This document shows, piece by piece, positions 22,428 to 32,207 of a stretch of DNA of 64,000 bases (positions are counted from its first letter, which is position 1; every line of letters begins with the position of its first letter). The position numbers were made by a program, and so were the translations under genes. The notes below the pieces were generated by a model. The model made no database searches. It was not told the origin of the DNA and saw only the letters and a list, made by a program, of their open reading frames with translations. The DNA comes from Halostreptopolyspora alba. GTDB taxonomy: Bacteria > Actinomycetota > Actinomycetes > Streptosporangiales > Streptosporangiaceae. The stretch spans positions 79,419 through 143,418 of the forward strand of contig RJMB01000013.1 in NCBI GenBank assembly GCA_003725585.1. Reading direction: 5' to 3'.

Positions 22428-23414
22428 TTGGCTGAGATCTCCACACACCCCCCGAGCAGCACCGAACAGAACCGTCAGGACTTCCATTCGCTCAGACCCG
22501 GTGGCCTGAACTGGGACTCCTTCCCGTTACGGCTCTTCAGCAAGGGACACGCCAAGTTCTGGGACCCCAACGACATCGACATGACCCAGGACGCCGAGGA
22601 CTGGAAACGGCTCAGCGATGAGGCGCGGGAGCGCATCATGCGGCTGTGCGCCCAGTTCGTCGCGGGTGAGGAGGCCGTCACCGAGGACATCCAACCCTTC
22701 ATCCGCGCGATGGCCGCCGAGGGGCGACTCGCCGACGAGATGTACCTCACCCAGTTCGCGTTCGAGGAGGCCAAACACGTCCAGGTCTTCCGCAGGTGGC
22801 TGGACACCCTGGGAATCACCGAGGACCTGCACGCCCACGTGGACCACAACCCCGGATACCGCGCCCTGTTCTACGAGGAGCTTCCCGCCTCGCTGAAGGC
22901 CCTCGACAGCGACCCCAGCCCTCGCAACCAGGTACGCGCCTCGGTGACCTACAACCACGTCATCGAGGGATCGCTGGCCCTCACCGGCTACTACGCCTGG
23001 AACCACATCTGCACCGCGCGCGGGATCTTCCCCGGCATGCGAGAGATCATCAAGCGCATCGGTGACGACGAGCGCCGCCACATGGCGTGGGGCACCTTCA
23101 CCTGCCGCCGCCACGTGGCCGCCGACGACTCCAACTGGGAGGTCATCTCCGAGCGCCTGAACGAGCTACTGCCACACGTCCGCGCCACCGTGGAGGCCGG
23201 CGAGGAGCCCATGAGCTCCGACGAGCAGCAGTACCAGCTGCCGCCCGGCGTACTCCTGGAGTACGCCCAGGACCGCGCGCTGCGCCGGCTCGGCGCCATC
23301 GAGACCGCGCGCGGCGCCCCACTCTCCCAAATCGACGTGGACGCCTCCCCCGAGGAGCTGGAAGAACGGTTCGGCGCCGAGGACCGGGAGTCGATGGCCA
23401 AAGTCGGCCAGTGA
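22428..23414 (+). CDS. R2-like ligand-binding oxidase (R2lox)
   Basis: About 328 residues, ferritin-like fold, not a true ribonucleotide reductase subunit. All six metal ligands fit the R2lox set: E81, E114, H117, E180, E215 and H218. Val84 and Tyr175, which form the characteristic tyrosine-valine ether cross-link next to the Mn/Fe site, are both present. It starts at TTG 22428 with GGAGG (22416-22420) 7 nt upstream; no ATG/GTG fits as well. Mycobacterial Rv0233 is the known relative. Physiological substrate unknown; a fatty-acid-like ligand is seen in structures. No nrdA partner nearby. Confidence 0.9.
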   Translation: MAEISTHPPSSTEQNRQDFHSLRPGGLNWDSFPLRLFSKGHAKFWDPNDIDMTQDAEDWKRLSDEARERIMRLCAQFVAGEEAVTEDIQPFIRAMAAEGRLADEMYLTQFAFEEAKHVQVFRRWLDTLGITEDLHAHVDHNPGYRALFYEELPASLKALDSDPSPRNQVRASVTYNHVIEGSLALTGYYAWNHICTARGIFPGMREIIKRIGDDERRHMAWGTFTCRRHVAADDSNWEVISERLNELLPHVRATVEAGEEPMSSDEQQYQLPPGVLLEYAQDRALRRLGAIETARGAPLSQIDVDASPEELEERFGAEDRESMAKVGQ

Positions 23415-23424
23415 CCCGAGAGCG

Positions 23425-23469
23425 GCGGGCCCGGCGCGTCCTGGCCACCCCCGGCCAGGAGGCCCGCCC
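23425..23469 (+). terminator. Two-tier hairpin downstream of R2lox
   Basis: Outer arms GGCGGGCC/GGCCCGCC enclose an inner stem CCTGGCC/GGCCAGG with a 6-nt loop, starting 11 nt after the R2lox stop. No T-run. Confidence 0.55.
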
Positions 23470-23698
23470 CCACGCGGTACCGGGTCGGCCGCGATGCCGC
23501 GGGCCACGACGAGAGCCTCGTGACCGTGGGAGTCGCGGACACGAGAGTCCCCCCGCCCCGCGTCCTCGTCGGCGACCGCACCCACCGGCCACCGCTCGAC
23601 ATCGAGCTACCCGAACCCGACACGGCGCACCTTTGGAGTGACAACGCTGTACCCAGCGGGTATGCGCCGACTGGGGGAATCTCGACACAGGAGGGCAC

Positions 23699-24721
23699 GT
23701 GCGTGACGGGGAGTGGCTCGCTGACACGGCGACGGAGATCCGCGGGGTACTGAAGGTGATGGTCGACGCGGGCTGGCTCCCGGGGGGCACGGCCGTGGTC
23801 GGAACCGACAACATGTGGGAGTTCGTCGCCGTCGGCGGGCTGGCCGACGAGTGCGGCGGCGCGCGTGCCGCGCCGGACGTCCACTACGACGTCGCCAGCC
23901 TCACCAAAGTGCTGGCCACCTGGCCACTCGTGGGTCGTGCCGTGGCCGACGGCATCCTCGGCCTGGACACGCGCCTGGCGGAGTACTTCCCGGGCGGCCC
24001 GTACCCCGGAGGGGAGGTCACCCCCCGCCAGATCCTGACCCACACCTCACGGCTGAACCCGATCACCTGGTTGGAGTGCTACACCGGCACCGACACCGAC
24101 CTCGCCGAGGCCATCCTCGCCGAGCCGCTGGAGGAGGCCGGATACCGCTACATCGACCGCGGGTTCATCCTCCTCGGCCTGCTCCTGGAACGTCTCCACG
24201 GAATGCCCCTGGACCAGCTGGCGGCCCAGCTGTGGGAGGAGGTCGGCATGTCCGCCACCACCTACGGGCCGCTGCCTCGCTCCTCCTCGGTCGCCCCCAC
24301 CGAGCGCCGGCTCCCGGGGGCCGCGCCGACATGGGGGGTGGTCCACGACGAGGCCGCGGCGCTGATGGGCGGGGTCGCCGGGCACGCGGGCGTGTTCAGC
24401 ACAGCGACCGACCTGGGCGTCTTCGCCCGGGAGATGCTACGCGCCAACAGCGGTGAGGGGCCGGCGGTCCTGGAGTCCTGGTACCCACGGCAGAGCTGGA
24501 CCCCCCGGGTCACCGTGGACGAGCACTGCTCCCGCGGATTGGCCTGGCTGGTCACCGACACGGGCCTCGTCTACCACAACGGTTACACCGGAACCAGCCT
24601 CGTCCTGGACCCCCCGACCGGGCGCTACGTGGGGGTGCTGACCAATGCCGTGCACCTGGGCCGCCGCAAGACCGGGCTGGACGATCTGCGCTCGGCGGTG
24701 CTGGCGGCGTTCAGGGACTAG
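23699..24721 (+). CDS. Serine hydrolase, class C beta-lactamase family
   Basis: About 340 residues. The active-site SxxK is in YDVASLTKVLATWP (near residue 65), and the third conserved motif appears as HNGYTGTS near residue 300. No signal peptide is visible, so it is probably an intracellular esterase or peptidase of the penicillin-binding-protein-like fold rather than a beta-lactamase. GTG 23699 is supported by GGAGGG a few nt upstream. Converges on otsB. Confidence 0.83.
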   Translation: MRDGEWLADTATEIRGVLKVMVDAGWLPGGTAVVGTDNMWEFVAVGGLADECGGARAAPDVHYDVASLTKVLATWPLVGRAVADGILGLDTRLAEYFPGGPYPGGEVTPRQILTHTSRLNPITWLECYTGTDTDLAEAILAEPLEEAGYRYIDRGFILLGLLLERLHGMPLDQLAAQLWEEVGMSATTYGPLPRSSSVAPTERRLPGAAPTWGVVHDEAAALMGGVAGHAGVFSTATDLGVFAREMLRANSGEGPAVLESWYPRQSWTPRVTVDEHCSRGLAWLVTDTGLVYHNGYTGTSLVLDPPTGRYVGVLTNAVHLGRRKTGLDDLRSAVLAAFRD

Positions 24722-24756
24722 CGCTATTCGGGCTCGCTCCCGCTCGCCCGGGCCCG

Positions 24757-24778
24757 GGTTCCCAGACAGCCGGGAACC
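24757..24778. terminator. Hairpin between convergent serine hydrolase and otsB genes
   Basis: Arms GGTTCCC and GGGAACC with an 8-nt loop, 36 nt past the hydrolase stop; can serve both converging transcripts. Confidence 0.45.
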
Positions 24779-24885
24779 TCCGGATTCTACGGTGTGGCCA
24801 CTCATCCCTCGCTCCCCCACCCACGAACCCTCCACAACCCCGCGGCCGCACCCGGGCCAGGACCACTCAGTCCGAAAGGCGGGCC

Positions 24886-25710
24886 CTAGCCCTCCGAGGC
24901 CAGCGCGGCCCGGAGCTCGGCGAGCAGGTCGGCGACTCCGTCGGGGCCGTCGACGACGAGGTCGGCACGCTCCGCCAGTGCGGCGACCTCGGTGGAACCA
25001 CTGCACACGGTCAGCCCCGCGACCCCCCGGCCCCGGAGGTCGCCCACGGCGTCGAACGCCGCGAGATCCCCGAGGTCGTCCCCCGCGTAGAGCACGGTCG
25101 AGCCACCGCGTTCGGCGACGAAGCGCCCGAGCGCGGTGCCCTTGTCCATACCCGGCGGGCGCAGCTCCACGACCATGCGGCCGGGCTCGACCACGAGCCC
25201 GTGGCTCTCGGCCAGCGCCGCCAGCGGCGACCGCAGCAGCTCCAGGGCGGAGTCGGGGTCCGCGGTGCGGCGCGTGTGGACCGCGAGGGCGTGCCCCTTG
25301 TCCTCGATCCAGGTGCCTTCGGGCGCCCCGAACCGTTCGAGGAGGTGCGGGAGCTCCTCGCGCACATCCCGCACCCCGGCGGGGGGCTCCGGCGTCGTGT
25401 GCCGCCCGTTCTCCCACCGGTCGAGCCCGTAGTGACCGAGGACCACGATGCCGTCGACCCCGTCGAGCCCGCCGTAGGACACCGCGACGTCGGCCGGGCG
25501 ACCGGTGACGATGACCACCGCCCCGACACGCCGGGCCAGCGCCACCAGCTCGGGGACGACGCGCGGGTGCGCGCGGGCGTCACGGGGGTCGGGCACGATC
25601 GGTGCCAGCGTCCCGTCGAAGTCGAACGCGAGCACGGCCTCGAACGGCGCGCTGAGCAGCCGGCGCAGTGCGGTCGCGCCGGCGTCGGTCCGGGGGTGGG
25701 GCAGAGTCAT
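24886..25710 (-). CDS. otsB: Trehalose-6-phosphate phosphatase
   Basis: About 274 residues, HAD superfamily. Removes phosphate from trehalose-6-phosphate. The nucleophile motif FDFDGTLAP is at about residues 29-37, IVTGRP is motif II, the later GMDKGTAL carries the conserved lysine and YAGDDLGDLAAF the metal-binding aspartates. Its partner otsA is 3.3 kb downstream in sequence order on the same strand, separated by other genes. Confidence 0.9.
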   Translation of the reverse strand: MTLPHPRTDAGATALRRLLSAPFEAVLAFDFDGTLAPIVPDPRDARAHPRVVPELVALARRVGAVVIVTGRPADVAVSYGGLDGVDGIVVLGHYGLDRWENGRHTTPEPPAGVRDVREELPHLLERFGAPEGTWIEDKGHALAVHTRRTADPDSALELLRSPLAALAESHGLVVEPGRMVVELRPPGMDKGTALGRFVAERGGSTVLYAGDDLGDLAAFDAVGDLRGRGVAGLTVCSGSTEVAALAERADLVVDGPDGVADLLAELRAALASEG

Positions 25711-25777
25711 GATGGGCCGCGGTGGGGGCGTGCTCCCTCGGTGGTACGGGCTGCCGTGGCGGGTTCCTACGGCGCTG

Positions 25778-26101
25778 TCACAGGTTGATCCCCAGCATAC
25801 GGGCGTTGCGCCTACGGCGGCGGTTCGCGCGCAGCCGACGGAGCCGCTTCACGGTCATCGGGTCGAAGGCGAGCGCTTCCGGGCGGTCAACGAGGCCGTT
25901 GAGCAGCTGGTAATAACGAGTTGGCGAGAACCCGAACTCTTGACGTATGGCCTGCTCCTTGGAGCCCTCGAACTTCCACCACTGGCGTTCGAACGCGAGA
26001 ATGCGCTGGTCGCGGTCTGCCAGGTCGGTTTCGCCGGTGGTCGCCCCCGAATCGGCCGACGCGTCCGACGGTTCGCGATCATTTGGGCCGGCATCTGACA
26101 T
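25778..26101 (-). CDS. DUF3263 family protein
   Basis: About 107 residues: acidic disordered N-terminus, then a helix-turn-helix-like domain (RDQRILAFERQWWKFEGSKE, FGFSPTRYYQLLNGL) and an Arg-rich tail (KRLRRLRANRRRRR). This is the actinobacterial DUF3263, thought to be DNA-binding. ATG 26101 has GAGGAGG 7 nt upstream, better than an in-frame ATG at 26116. Divergent from the SAM hydrolase gene. Confidence 0.83.
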   Translation of the reverse strand: MSDAGPNDREPSDASADSGATTGETDLADRDQRILAFERQWWKFEGSKEQAIRQEFGFSPTRYYQLLNGLVDRPEALAFDPMTVKRLRRLRANRRRRRNARMLGINL

Positions 26102-26174
26102 TGGGCGCCTCCTCATCCGGATCAGCGCGACTTATGGTAGCGACTCACAACCTTCGCTGAGGAGATGATCCCTG

Positions 26175-27014
26175 TTGCGTGACCCCGCGGGTTACAGTTA
26201 CCTGTCCTTCCTCACGGACTACGGGCGCGAGGACGGCTTCGTGGCCATCTGTCACGGCCAGATGCTCGAACGGGCGCCCGCCGCGCGGATCATCGACATC
26301 ACGCACGACGTGGGACCGGGGGACCTACGGCGCGGCGCGACCGTGCTCGCCGAGACGCTCCCCGAACTTCCCCCGGGGGTGCACGTCGCTGTCGTCGACC
26401 CCGGCGTGGGTACCGAACGGCGCGGAATCGTCGCCCACGCGGGCGGACACGTCCTCGTCGGCCCCGACAACGGCCTGCTGGTGTGGGCGGCCGAGGCCCT
26501 CGGCGGGATCGGCGAGTGCCACGAGATCGCCAACCCGGGGCTGTGGCGCCACCCGATCTCACGCACCTTCCACGGCCGGGACATCTTCGCCCCGGTGGGC
26601 GCGTGGCTCGCCGCAGGCCTGGACCCCGCGGAAGTGGGACCCGAGATCGCGTCGTCGACACTGGTCAGGCTGGAGGAGCCGCGGCGCGCTGTGTCAGGGC
26701 GCATCGCCGGGGGCGAGGTGCGCGCGATCGACCGGTTCGGCAACTGTCAGCTCTCCCTGCTGCGCGAGGACCTCACGGGCCTCGGGGACACGCCTCCCGA
26801 CTCGCTACGGGTCCATCTGCCCGCCGGCCGGTGGACGGTACCGTTCGGCACCACCTTCGCGGAGGTCGATCCGGGGGCACCGGTGCTCCTGGTGGACTCC
26901 GCGGGCTACGTGGCGCTCGCCGAGAACGGCGGGAACGCCGCGCGGCGCTTCGGGCTCGGTGTCGGTGACGCCGTCGACATCGAACCCGGTGACGACGCCC
27001 CCGCGGGCGACTGA
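26175..27014 (+). CDS. SAM hydroxide adenosyltransferase (DUF62 / SAM hydrolase)
   Basis: About 279 residues, SAM-halogenase-fold family that cleaves S-adenosylmethionine with water to adenosine and methionine. Conserved residues are seen in FLTDYGREDGFVA, AVVDPGVGTERR and ISRTFHGRDIFAPV (the Asp/Arg/His set of the hydrolases). The C-terminal domain (IDRFGNCQLSL) is the substrate-closing beta-barrel. The start appears to be TTG 26175; AGGAG is about 11 nt upstream and there is no in-frame ATG until far inside. Physiological purpose unclear. Confidence 0.85.
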   Translation: MRDPAGYSYLSFLTDYGREDGFVAICHGQMLERAPAARIIDITHDVGPGDLRRGATVLAETLPELPPGVHVAVVDPGVGTERRGIVAHAGGHVLVGPDNGLLVWAAEALGGIGECHEIANPGLWRHPISRTFHGRDIFAPVGAWLAAGLDPAEVGPEIASSTLVRLEEPRRAVSGRIAGGEVRAIDRFGNCQLSLLREDLTGLGDTPPDSLRVHLPAGRWTVPFGTTFAEVDPGAPVLLVDSAGYVALAENGGNAARRFGLGVGDAVDIEPGDDAPAGD

Positions 27015-27132
27015 GCGTCGCGATGCCTCCAGTCACCGGGAGCGGACGCGTCCGTGGCACAATGATCGGCGCCCGCGTGGCTGGTCAGCCCGCGTTCGAG
27101 GCCCGCCGACAGCGATGGAGGAGACCACCGCC

Positions 27133-28308
27133 ATGCGCACGAGCACGACCGGACTGTTCGCAGCCGGAGTCTGCGGGGCACTCACGGTTCATCTCACGGC
27201 GGTCCCACCGGCCACCGCGGACAGTGAGCACGATCTTCGCCACGACCAGCCGGGCCTGGAGACCGTCGGCGCCGCCGAGACCTGGGATCTCAATCGGGGC
27301 GGCGGCATCACGGTCGCGGTGCTGGACACCGGGGTCGACGACTCCCACCCCGACCTCAGGGGCCGGGTTACCCTCGGTGACGACCTCACCGGCCAGGACC
27401 TCGAGCCGGGCGACGACGGTTACGGCGAGCGCGGCACCGGAGTGGCCGGCATCATCGCCGCCAGCGGGCACGGGCAGGAACACTCCGGTGGTGTTCTGGG
27501 AGTCGCCCCGGACGCCGAGATCCTGTCGATCCGCGTCACGCGGGACGAGGACGCCAGCGCCGGGGGCGAGGTCTCCGATGAGGCGTTGCGGCGCGGGATC
27601 AACCACGCGGCCTCCGAGGGGGCCCAGGTGATCGCGCTGCCCGCCAGCGGCGGCGAGGACATCGGCGACGGTGAGCGCGAGGCGGTGCGACACGCCGTCC
27701 GTACCGGAGCGCTGGTCGTCGCACCGGCCGGTTCCGCTCTCGCCGGCCAGGAGAACGTACTCGGGGTCGGCGCGGTCGACGGGGACCTCCGCCCCGTGGA
27801 CGGCGGCGACGGCGAGCACGTCGCGCTGCGCGCGCCCGGCACCGACATCGCCACGATCGCCCCGGACAATGGGTACACCCGCCTCAGCGGGAGCGCGGCC
27901 GCGGCCGGGTTCGTCGCCGGGGCGGCCGCGCTGATTCGCGCAGAGCACCCCCAACTCCTCCCCGGCCAGGTATCCGACGCGCTCGTCAACGACTCCGAAG
28001 TGCTGCGCGTTCCCGACGCCGTGGAGGAGGCGGGGACGATCGCCGAGGACATCCCCCTCTACGACGAGGACCTCGTCCCCGAGGACGAGGACCCGCTGGT
28101 ACCGGTGTGGGGCTGGTGGGCCGGCGGTGCGCTACTGCTGGTTCTCCTCGTCGCGCTCGCTGTGTGGCTGGGTCGCTCGCGGTCCGACCCGTACGGGGTC
28201 CGCGAGGCCGCCGGTGAGGATCCGGGACATCCGGCCGAATCCGGCCAGGGAAGGGCCACCCGGCGCCGGCGCGGCCGGCGGCGCGCTCATCGGGCCACGA
28301 GCGAGTGA
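27133..28308 (+). CDS. Mycosin-like subtilase (S8) that lacks catalytic His and Ser
   Basis: About 391 residues: N-terminal signal peptide, subtilase-fold domain, then one C-terminal membrane helix (WAGGALLLVLLVALAVWLG) and a basic tail, the layout of mycosins. The catalytic Asp is kept (VAVLDTGVD, D65). The histidine of the usual GHGT is Arg100 (GERGTGVAGIIA), the oxyanion Asn of AAGN is Ser201 (VAPAGSALAG), and the nucleophile of the usual LSGTSYAAP is Ala255 (LSGSAAAAGFVAG). It should be unable to cleave peptides. ATG 27133 has GGAGGAG upstream. No type VII secretion gene is near. Confidence 0.82.
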   Translation: MRTSTTGLFAAGVCGALTVHLTAVPPATADSEHDLRHDQPGLETVGAAETWDLNRGGGITVAVLDTGVDDSHPDLRGRVTLGDDLTGQDLEPGDDGYGERGTGVAGIIAASGHGQEHSGGVLGVAPDAEILSIRVTRDEDASAGGEVSDEALRRGINHAASEGAQVIALPASGGEDIGDGEREAVRHAVRTGALVVAPAGSALAGQENVLGVGAVDGDLRPVDGGDGEHVALRAPGTDIATIAPDNGYTRLSGSAAAAGFVAGAAALIRAEHPQLLPGQVSDALVNDSEVLRVPDAVEEAGTIAEDIPLYDEDLVPEDEDPLVPVWGWWAGGALLLVLLVALAVWLGRSRSDPYGVREAAGEDPGHPAESGQGRATRRRRGRRRAHRATSE

Positions 28309-28375
28309 CAGGCTCCCGCGCGGCCGGGACCGGCAGGCTTGACGCCCGCATCCGAGCGGAACAAGCTGTGGTGTC

Positions 28376-28951
28376 ATGGTCCCCACCGACGGCCCCACCC
28401 CGCTACCCTCACGCGGTGCGACCAGCACCGACACCACCGCCCACGAGCTGCTCGCCGACGGCCGGATCCAACTGGTCGAGTACGACCCCAAATGGCCCTA
28501 CCTGTTCCAGCGCGAGGCCGACCGCGTTCGCGAGGCCCTCGGCACGAGGGCGCTGCGGCTCGAACACGTCGGTTCCACGGCGGTGCCGGGGATGGTGGCC
28601 AACCCGTGCGTGGACATGGTCCTCGTCGTGCCCGACTCCGCCGACGAGAGCGACTACCTGCCCGCGCTGGAGAAGGTGGGTTACACGCTCGTCGCCCGCG
28701 AGCCCGAACGGCACGAGCGCCGGCTGCTCAGCGGCCCGGACGTCAACGTGAACGTGCACGTCTTCAGCGACGGATGCGACGAGGTCGAACGCATGCTGCG
28801 GTTCCGCGACCGGCTGCGCGCCGACAGCGACGACCACGCCCACTACGTGCGCACCAAGCGGGAGCTCGCGGCGCTGGGGTGGTCGCGGGTGCGGGACTAC
28901 GCCGACGCCAAGTCCGAGGTGGTCGCGGAGATCCTCACGCGAGCGGGCTGA
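28376..28951 (+). CDS. GrpB-family (UPF0157) nucleotidyltransferase-like protein
   Basis: About 191 residues. Typical GrpB segments: LVEYDPKWPYLFQREADRVR, RLEHVGSTAVPGM and VNVNVHVFSDGC. The fold is nucleotidyltransferase-like, but activity and substrate are not established. ATG 28376. Ends 14 nt before the convergent otsA stop. Confidence 0.85.
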   Translation: MVPTDGPTPLPSRGATSTDTTAHELLADGRIQLVEYDPKWPYLFQREADRVREALGTRALRLEHVGSTAVPGMVANPCVDMVLVVPDSADESDYLPALEKVGYTLVAREPERHERRLLSGPDVNVNVHVFSDGCDEVERMLRFRDRLRADSDDHAHYVRTKRELAALGWSRVRDYADAKSEVVAEILTRAG

Positions 28952-28965
28952 CCCTCGCGACCTCG

Positions 28966-30405
28966 TCACTTCAACGCGCGCAGCTGTTCGTTGAACCAGC
29001 GGTGCGGGGGCAGCGCGACCGCGGCCGCCACAAGGCGCTCACAGCGGGCGCGCCGCTCCTCCTCGGGCATGGTCAGCGCGGTGTGCAGCGCCTCCGCGGT
29101 CTCGCTGACGTCGAACGGGTTGACCAGCAACGCATCGGCGCCCAGCTCGTCAGCGGCGCCCGCCTCCGTCGAGAGCACCAGGGCGCACCCGTCGTGCGAC
29201 AGCACCGGCCCCTCCTTGGCGACCAGGTTCATCCCGTCGCGGATCGGGTTGACCAGCAGTACGTCGGCCAGCTGGTAGGCGGCCAGGGACCGCGGGAAGT
29301 CGTCGTTCACCTCCAGGATCAGCGGGGTCCAGTCGGCCGTGCCGAACTCCTCGTTGATCTCCTTGGCGACGCGCCGCACGGATTCGGTGTACTCGCGGTA
29401 CTCGGCCACGTCGCCCCGGCTGGGGTAGGCGAACGCCAGGTGGGTGACGCGGCCGCGCCACTCGGGTCGGGTCGACAGCAGCTCACGGTACGCCTCGAGC
29501 CCCCGCACGATGTTCTTGGACAGTTCGGTGCGGTCCACCCGGACGACGAGCTTGGTGTCGCCCACGCGTGAACGCAGTGCCGCCCGGCGTTCGGCGACGT
29601 CGTCGGCTCCGGCGCGTTCGCGCAGCGTCGCACCGTCGGCGCCCAGCGCGTGCACCCCCACCTCGACCACGCGGCCCCCGTACTCCAGGCTCCGCTTGTC
29701 CCAGTTGACCGTGGTGCCGAGGAACGTCTCGCAGCACCGCAGGAAGGCGTCGGCCCACCGGAGGCTGAGGAACCCGACATGGTCGGCGCCGAGCATGCCC
29801 TCGAGTAGCTCTCGTCTGACCGCCTCGGGCAGCATTCGAAAGTACTCCGGTGGTGCCCACGGGGTGTGCTGGAAGTGCGCGATGCGCAGGTCGGGGCGTC
29901 GCCTGCGCGCCATGCGGGGCACCAGCGCCAGGTGGTAGTCCTGCACGGCGACGCGCGCGTTGTCGTCGGCCCCGGTGAGCAGCGCGTCACAGAAGGCCGA
30001 GTTGTAAGCGCGGTAGTCCTCCCACTGGGCGCGGAACTCGGTGCCGTAGGCGGGCTTGTTGGGGGTGTCGTAGAGGAGGTGGTGGATGAACCACAGGGTG
30101 GAGTTCGCCACCGCCGTGTAGGCGTTACCGAACGTCGTGGGCGGGATGTCGAGCATGCGCACCCGCATGTTCCCCAGGTCGAACCCGGCGCGGTCGAGCC
30201 GGCCTTCGGGGGCCTCGGCCACGGCCGCGCGGTCGGCGTCGGACAGCGCCGCGCACACCCACAGGGTGTCGGTCTCGGCGGCCACCGAGCTCAACCCGGA
30301 GACGAGCCCTCCGCCACCGCGCCGTTGGGTGAGCGAGCCGTCGTCGTTGATCGAGAAGGACACCGGACCTCTGTTGGAAGCGACGAGGATCTGTGCCTTG
30401 TCCAC
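28966..30405 (-). CDS. otsA: Trehalose-6-phosphate synthase
   Basis: About 479 residues, GT20 family; joins a nucleotide-activated glucose to glucose-6-phosphate. N-terminal [24 protein letters not shown] and [13 protein letters not shown] are conserved; the C-terminal domain has [13 protein letters not shown] 30405 ([14 protein letters not shown]) has AGAGG about 10 nt upstream and gives the family length; GTG 30417 is also possible. Works with OtsB at 24886-25710 to make trehalose, an osmoprotectant. Confidence 0.9.
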   Translation of the reverse strand: MDKAQILVASNRGPVSFSINDDGSLTQRRGGGGLVSGLSSVAAETDTLWVCAALSDADRAAVAEAPEGRLDRAGFDLGNMRVRMLDIPPTTFGNAYTAVANSTLWFIHHLLYDTPNKPAYGTEFRAQWEDYRAYNSAFCDALLTGADDNARVAVQDYHLALVPRMARRRRPDLRIAHFQHTPWAPPEYFRMLPEAVRRELLEGMLGADHVGFLSLRWADAFLRCCETFLGTTVNWDKRSLEYGGRVVEVGVHALGADGATLRERAGADDVAERRAALRSRVGDTKLVVRVDRTELSKNIVRGLEAYRELLSTRPEWRGRVTHLAFAYPSRGDVAEYREYTESVRRVAKEINEEFGTADWTPLILEVNDDFPRSLAAYQLADVLLVNPIRDGMNLVAKEGPVLSHDGCALVLSTEAGAADELGADALLVNPFDVSETAEALHTALTMPEEERRARCERLVAAAVALPPHRWFNEQLRALK

Positions 30406-30718
30406 CTGATCGTCCACCTCTCGCGAAATCGCCGATGAATCGCGTCCACCCCAGGCAACTACCAAAATACGCCCTCGCCCTCGCGCCGCAGCGGGCGGCG
30501 TGGGTGGTGTAGGTCTCGCCTTCTCACGCGACGAGCAAACCTCCACGGACCCCACGATGCCCGGCACCCCGGGCGAGGCGACGCGTCGCACACCTGGACG
30601 TCTCCCCTGCTCAGCGAGCCAGCGAGGAGTTATGGACCCCCCTCCATGGAAAACCGGACACCGCGTCCGTTAAAGTGACCAACGGATCCCGCCGGATCTT
30701 GGGAAACAACTGAATATT

Positions 30719-30859
30719 GCTCATCCAGAGGGGTGGAGGGACCGGCCCTGCGAAGCCCCGGCAACCATCTCGGCGTGCGTTTCTCGCGGCACCTGCGAGG
30801 CGGCCGAGGCAGGTGCCAACTCCGGCCTGGGGTCAGATCGGCTCTAAGGGAAGATGAGG
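30719..30859 (+). promoter_or_regulatory. SAM riboswitch (SAM-I/S-box clan)
   Basis: Core elements of the S-box are directly visible: CTCATCCAGAGGGGTGG, then AGGGACCGGCCC, GAAGCCCCGGCAACC, and GGTGCCAACTCC. The closing stem P1 pairs CTCATC (30720-30725) with GATGAG (30853-30858). The 3' strand of P1 borders and partly overlaps the ribosome-binding site AGGGGAG (30857-30863) of the next gene, whose start is 14 nt later. There is no room for a separate terminator, so translational control is inferred: SAM binding would stabilise P1 and hide the site. Confidence 0.88.
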
Positions 30860-30872
30860 GGAGACGCCTCGC

Positions 30873-32138
30873 ATGGTGATGACTGCCACCGAATCCAGCA
30901 CGTCCGCCGCCCGTTCCTTCGGTCCCGCCGTCGCGTTGTCGTGTCGCGAGTGTGGGCAGCGGTACGCCCTGGGTCCCCGTTTCGCGTGTGAGCAGTGTTT
31001 CGGGCCACTTGAGGTGGCCTACGAGTTCGGGGACGTCAGCCGCGAGTCCATCGCGCGCGGTCCCAACAACATCTGGCGCTACGCCGACCTGCTGCCGGTG
31101 CCCGACAATGTCGCCGACCTGCCGAACATGAACCCGGGGTTGACCCCCCTGGTCCGCGCCGACCGGCTCGCCGCCGAGGTCGGGATGCGTTCGCTGCACG
31201 TCAAGGACGACTCCGGCAACCCCACCCATTCCTTCAAGGACCGGGTCGTGGCCATGGCGGTCGAGGCCGGGCGCACGTTCGGGTTCACCACCCTGTCCTG
31301 CTCCTCCACCGGGAACCTGGCCGGGGCGGTCGGCGCCGCGGCGGCCCGTGCCGGCTTCCGCTCCTGCGTGTTCATCCCGGCCGGGCTGGAAGAGGGCAAG
31401 ATCGTGATGGCGGCGGTCTACGGCGGGCAGCTCGTCGCGATCGACGGCACCTATGACGACGTCAACCGTTTCTGCTCGGAGCTCATCGGTGACCCCGCCG
31501 GCGAGGACTGGGGGTTCGTCAACGTCAACCTGCGCCCCTACTACGCCGAAGGCTCCAAGACACTGGCCTACGAGATCGCCGAGCAGCTCGGCTGGCGACT
31601 GCCGGAGCAGATCATCGTGCCGATCGCGTCCGGTTCCCAGCTCACCAAGATCGACAAGGGGTTCCGCGACCTCGTCAAGCTCGGCCTGGTCGAGGACCGG
31701 CCGTACCGGATCTTCGGCGCGCAGGCCACCGGCTGCTCCCCGGTGGCCAGGGCGTGGGAGAACGGCCACGACGTCGTGCAGCCGATGAAGCCCGACACCA
31801 TCGCCAAGTCCCTGGCGATCGGGAACCCGGCCGACGGCCCGTACGTGCTGGACGTCTGTCAGCGCACGGGTGGTTCCGTCGTGCACGTCAGCGACGCCGA
31901 GATCGTCGACTCCATCAAGCTGCTGGCGCGCACCGAGGGTGTCTTCGCCGAGACCGCGGGCGGGGTCACGACCGGTGTGCTGCGTAAGCTGATCGCCGAG
32001 GACGGTCTCGACCCGCAGGCCGAGACCGTTGTGCTCAACACCGGCGACGGCCTCAAGACGCTCAACGCGGTCGACTCCGGGGTCACAGCGACCATCAAGC
32101 CGTCCCTCGACGCGTTCAAGGACGCCGGGCTGCTGTGA
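30873..32138 (+). CDS. thrC: Threonine-synthase-like PLP enzyme under a SAM riboswitch
   Basis: About 421 residues, fold-type II PLP enzyme annotated as threonine synthase (O-phosphohomoserine to threonine). A zinc-ribbon head has CRECGQ and CEQC; the PLP lysine is in NPTHSFKDR. The phosphate-cup and later segments (STGNLAGAVGAAAARAG; IASGSQLTKIDKGF) differ from the hom-operon ThrC of actinobacteria, where this region reads like GNAGN. No hom or thrB is adjacent. Instead it follows a SAM riboswitch and precedes a CysO-like sulfur carrier, so a role in sulfur amino acid synthesis is an alternative. ATG 30873 (or 30879). Confidence 0.75.
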   Translation: MVMTATESSTSAARSFGPAVALSCRECGQRYALGPRFACEQCFGPLEVAYEFGDVSRESIARGPNNIWRYADLLPVPDNVADLPNMNPGLTPLVRADRLAAEVGMRSLHVKDDSGNPTHSFKDRVVAMAVEAGRTFGFTTLSCSSTGNLAGAVGAAAARAGFRSCVFIPAGLEEGKIVMAAVYGGQLVAIDGTYDDVNRFCSELIGDPAGEDWGFVNVNLRPYYAEGSKTLAYEIAEQLGWRLPEQIIVPIASGSQLTKIDKGFRDLVKLGLVEDRPYRIFGAQATGCSPVARAWENGHDVVQPMKPDTIAKSLAIGNPADGPYVLDVCQRTGGSVVHVSDAEIVDSIKLLARTEGVFAETAGGVTTGVLRKLIAEDGLDPQAETVVLNTGDGLKTLNAVDSGVTATIKPSLDAFKDAGLL

Positions 32139-32207
32139 GCAGCGCCCCGGAGCGGGCCCGTTCCCTCGATCCACCCAGATCTCACCCAGCAAGGAGTACC
32201 CACAGCC

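Noticed and set aside
27133..28308. Type VII secretion locus around the mycosin-like gene
   Set aside because: No EccB/C/D/E, WXG100 or PE/PPE-like genes nearby, and the protease is inactive.
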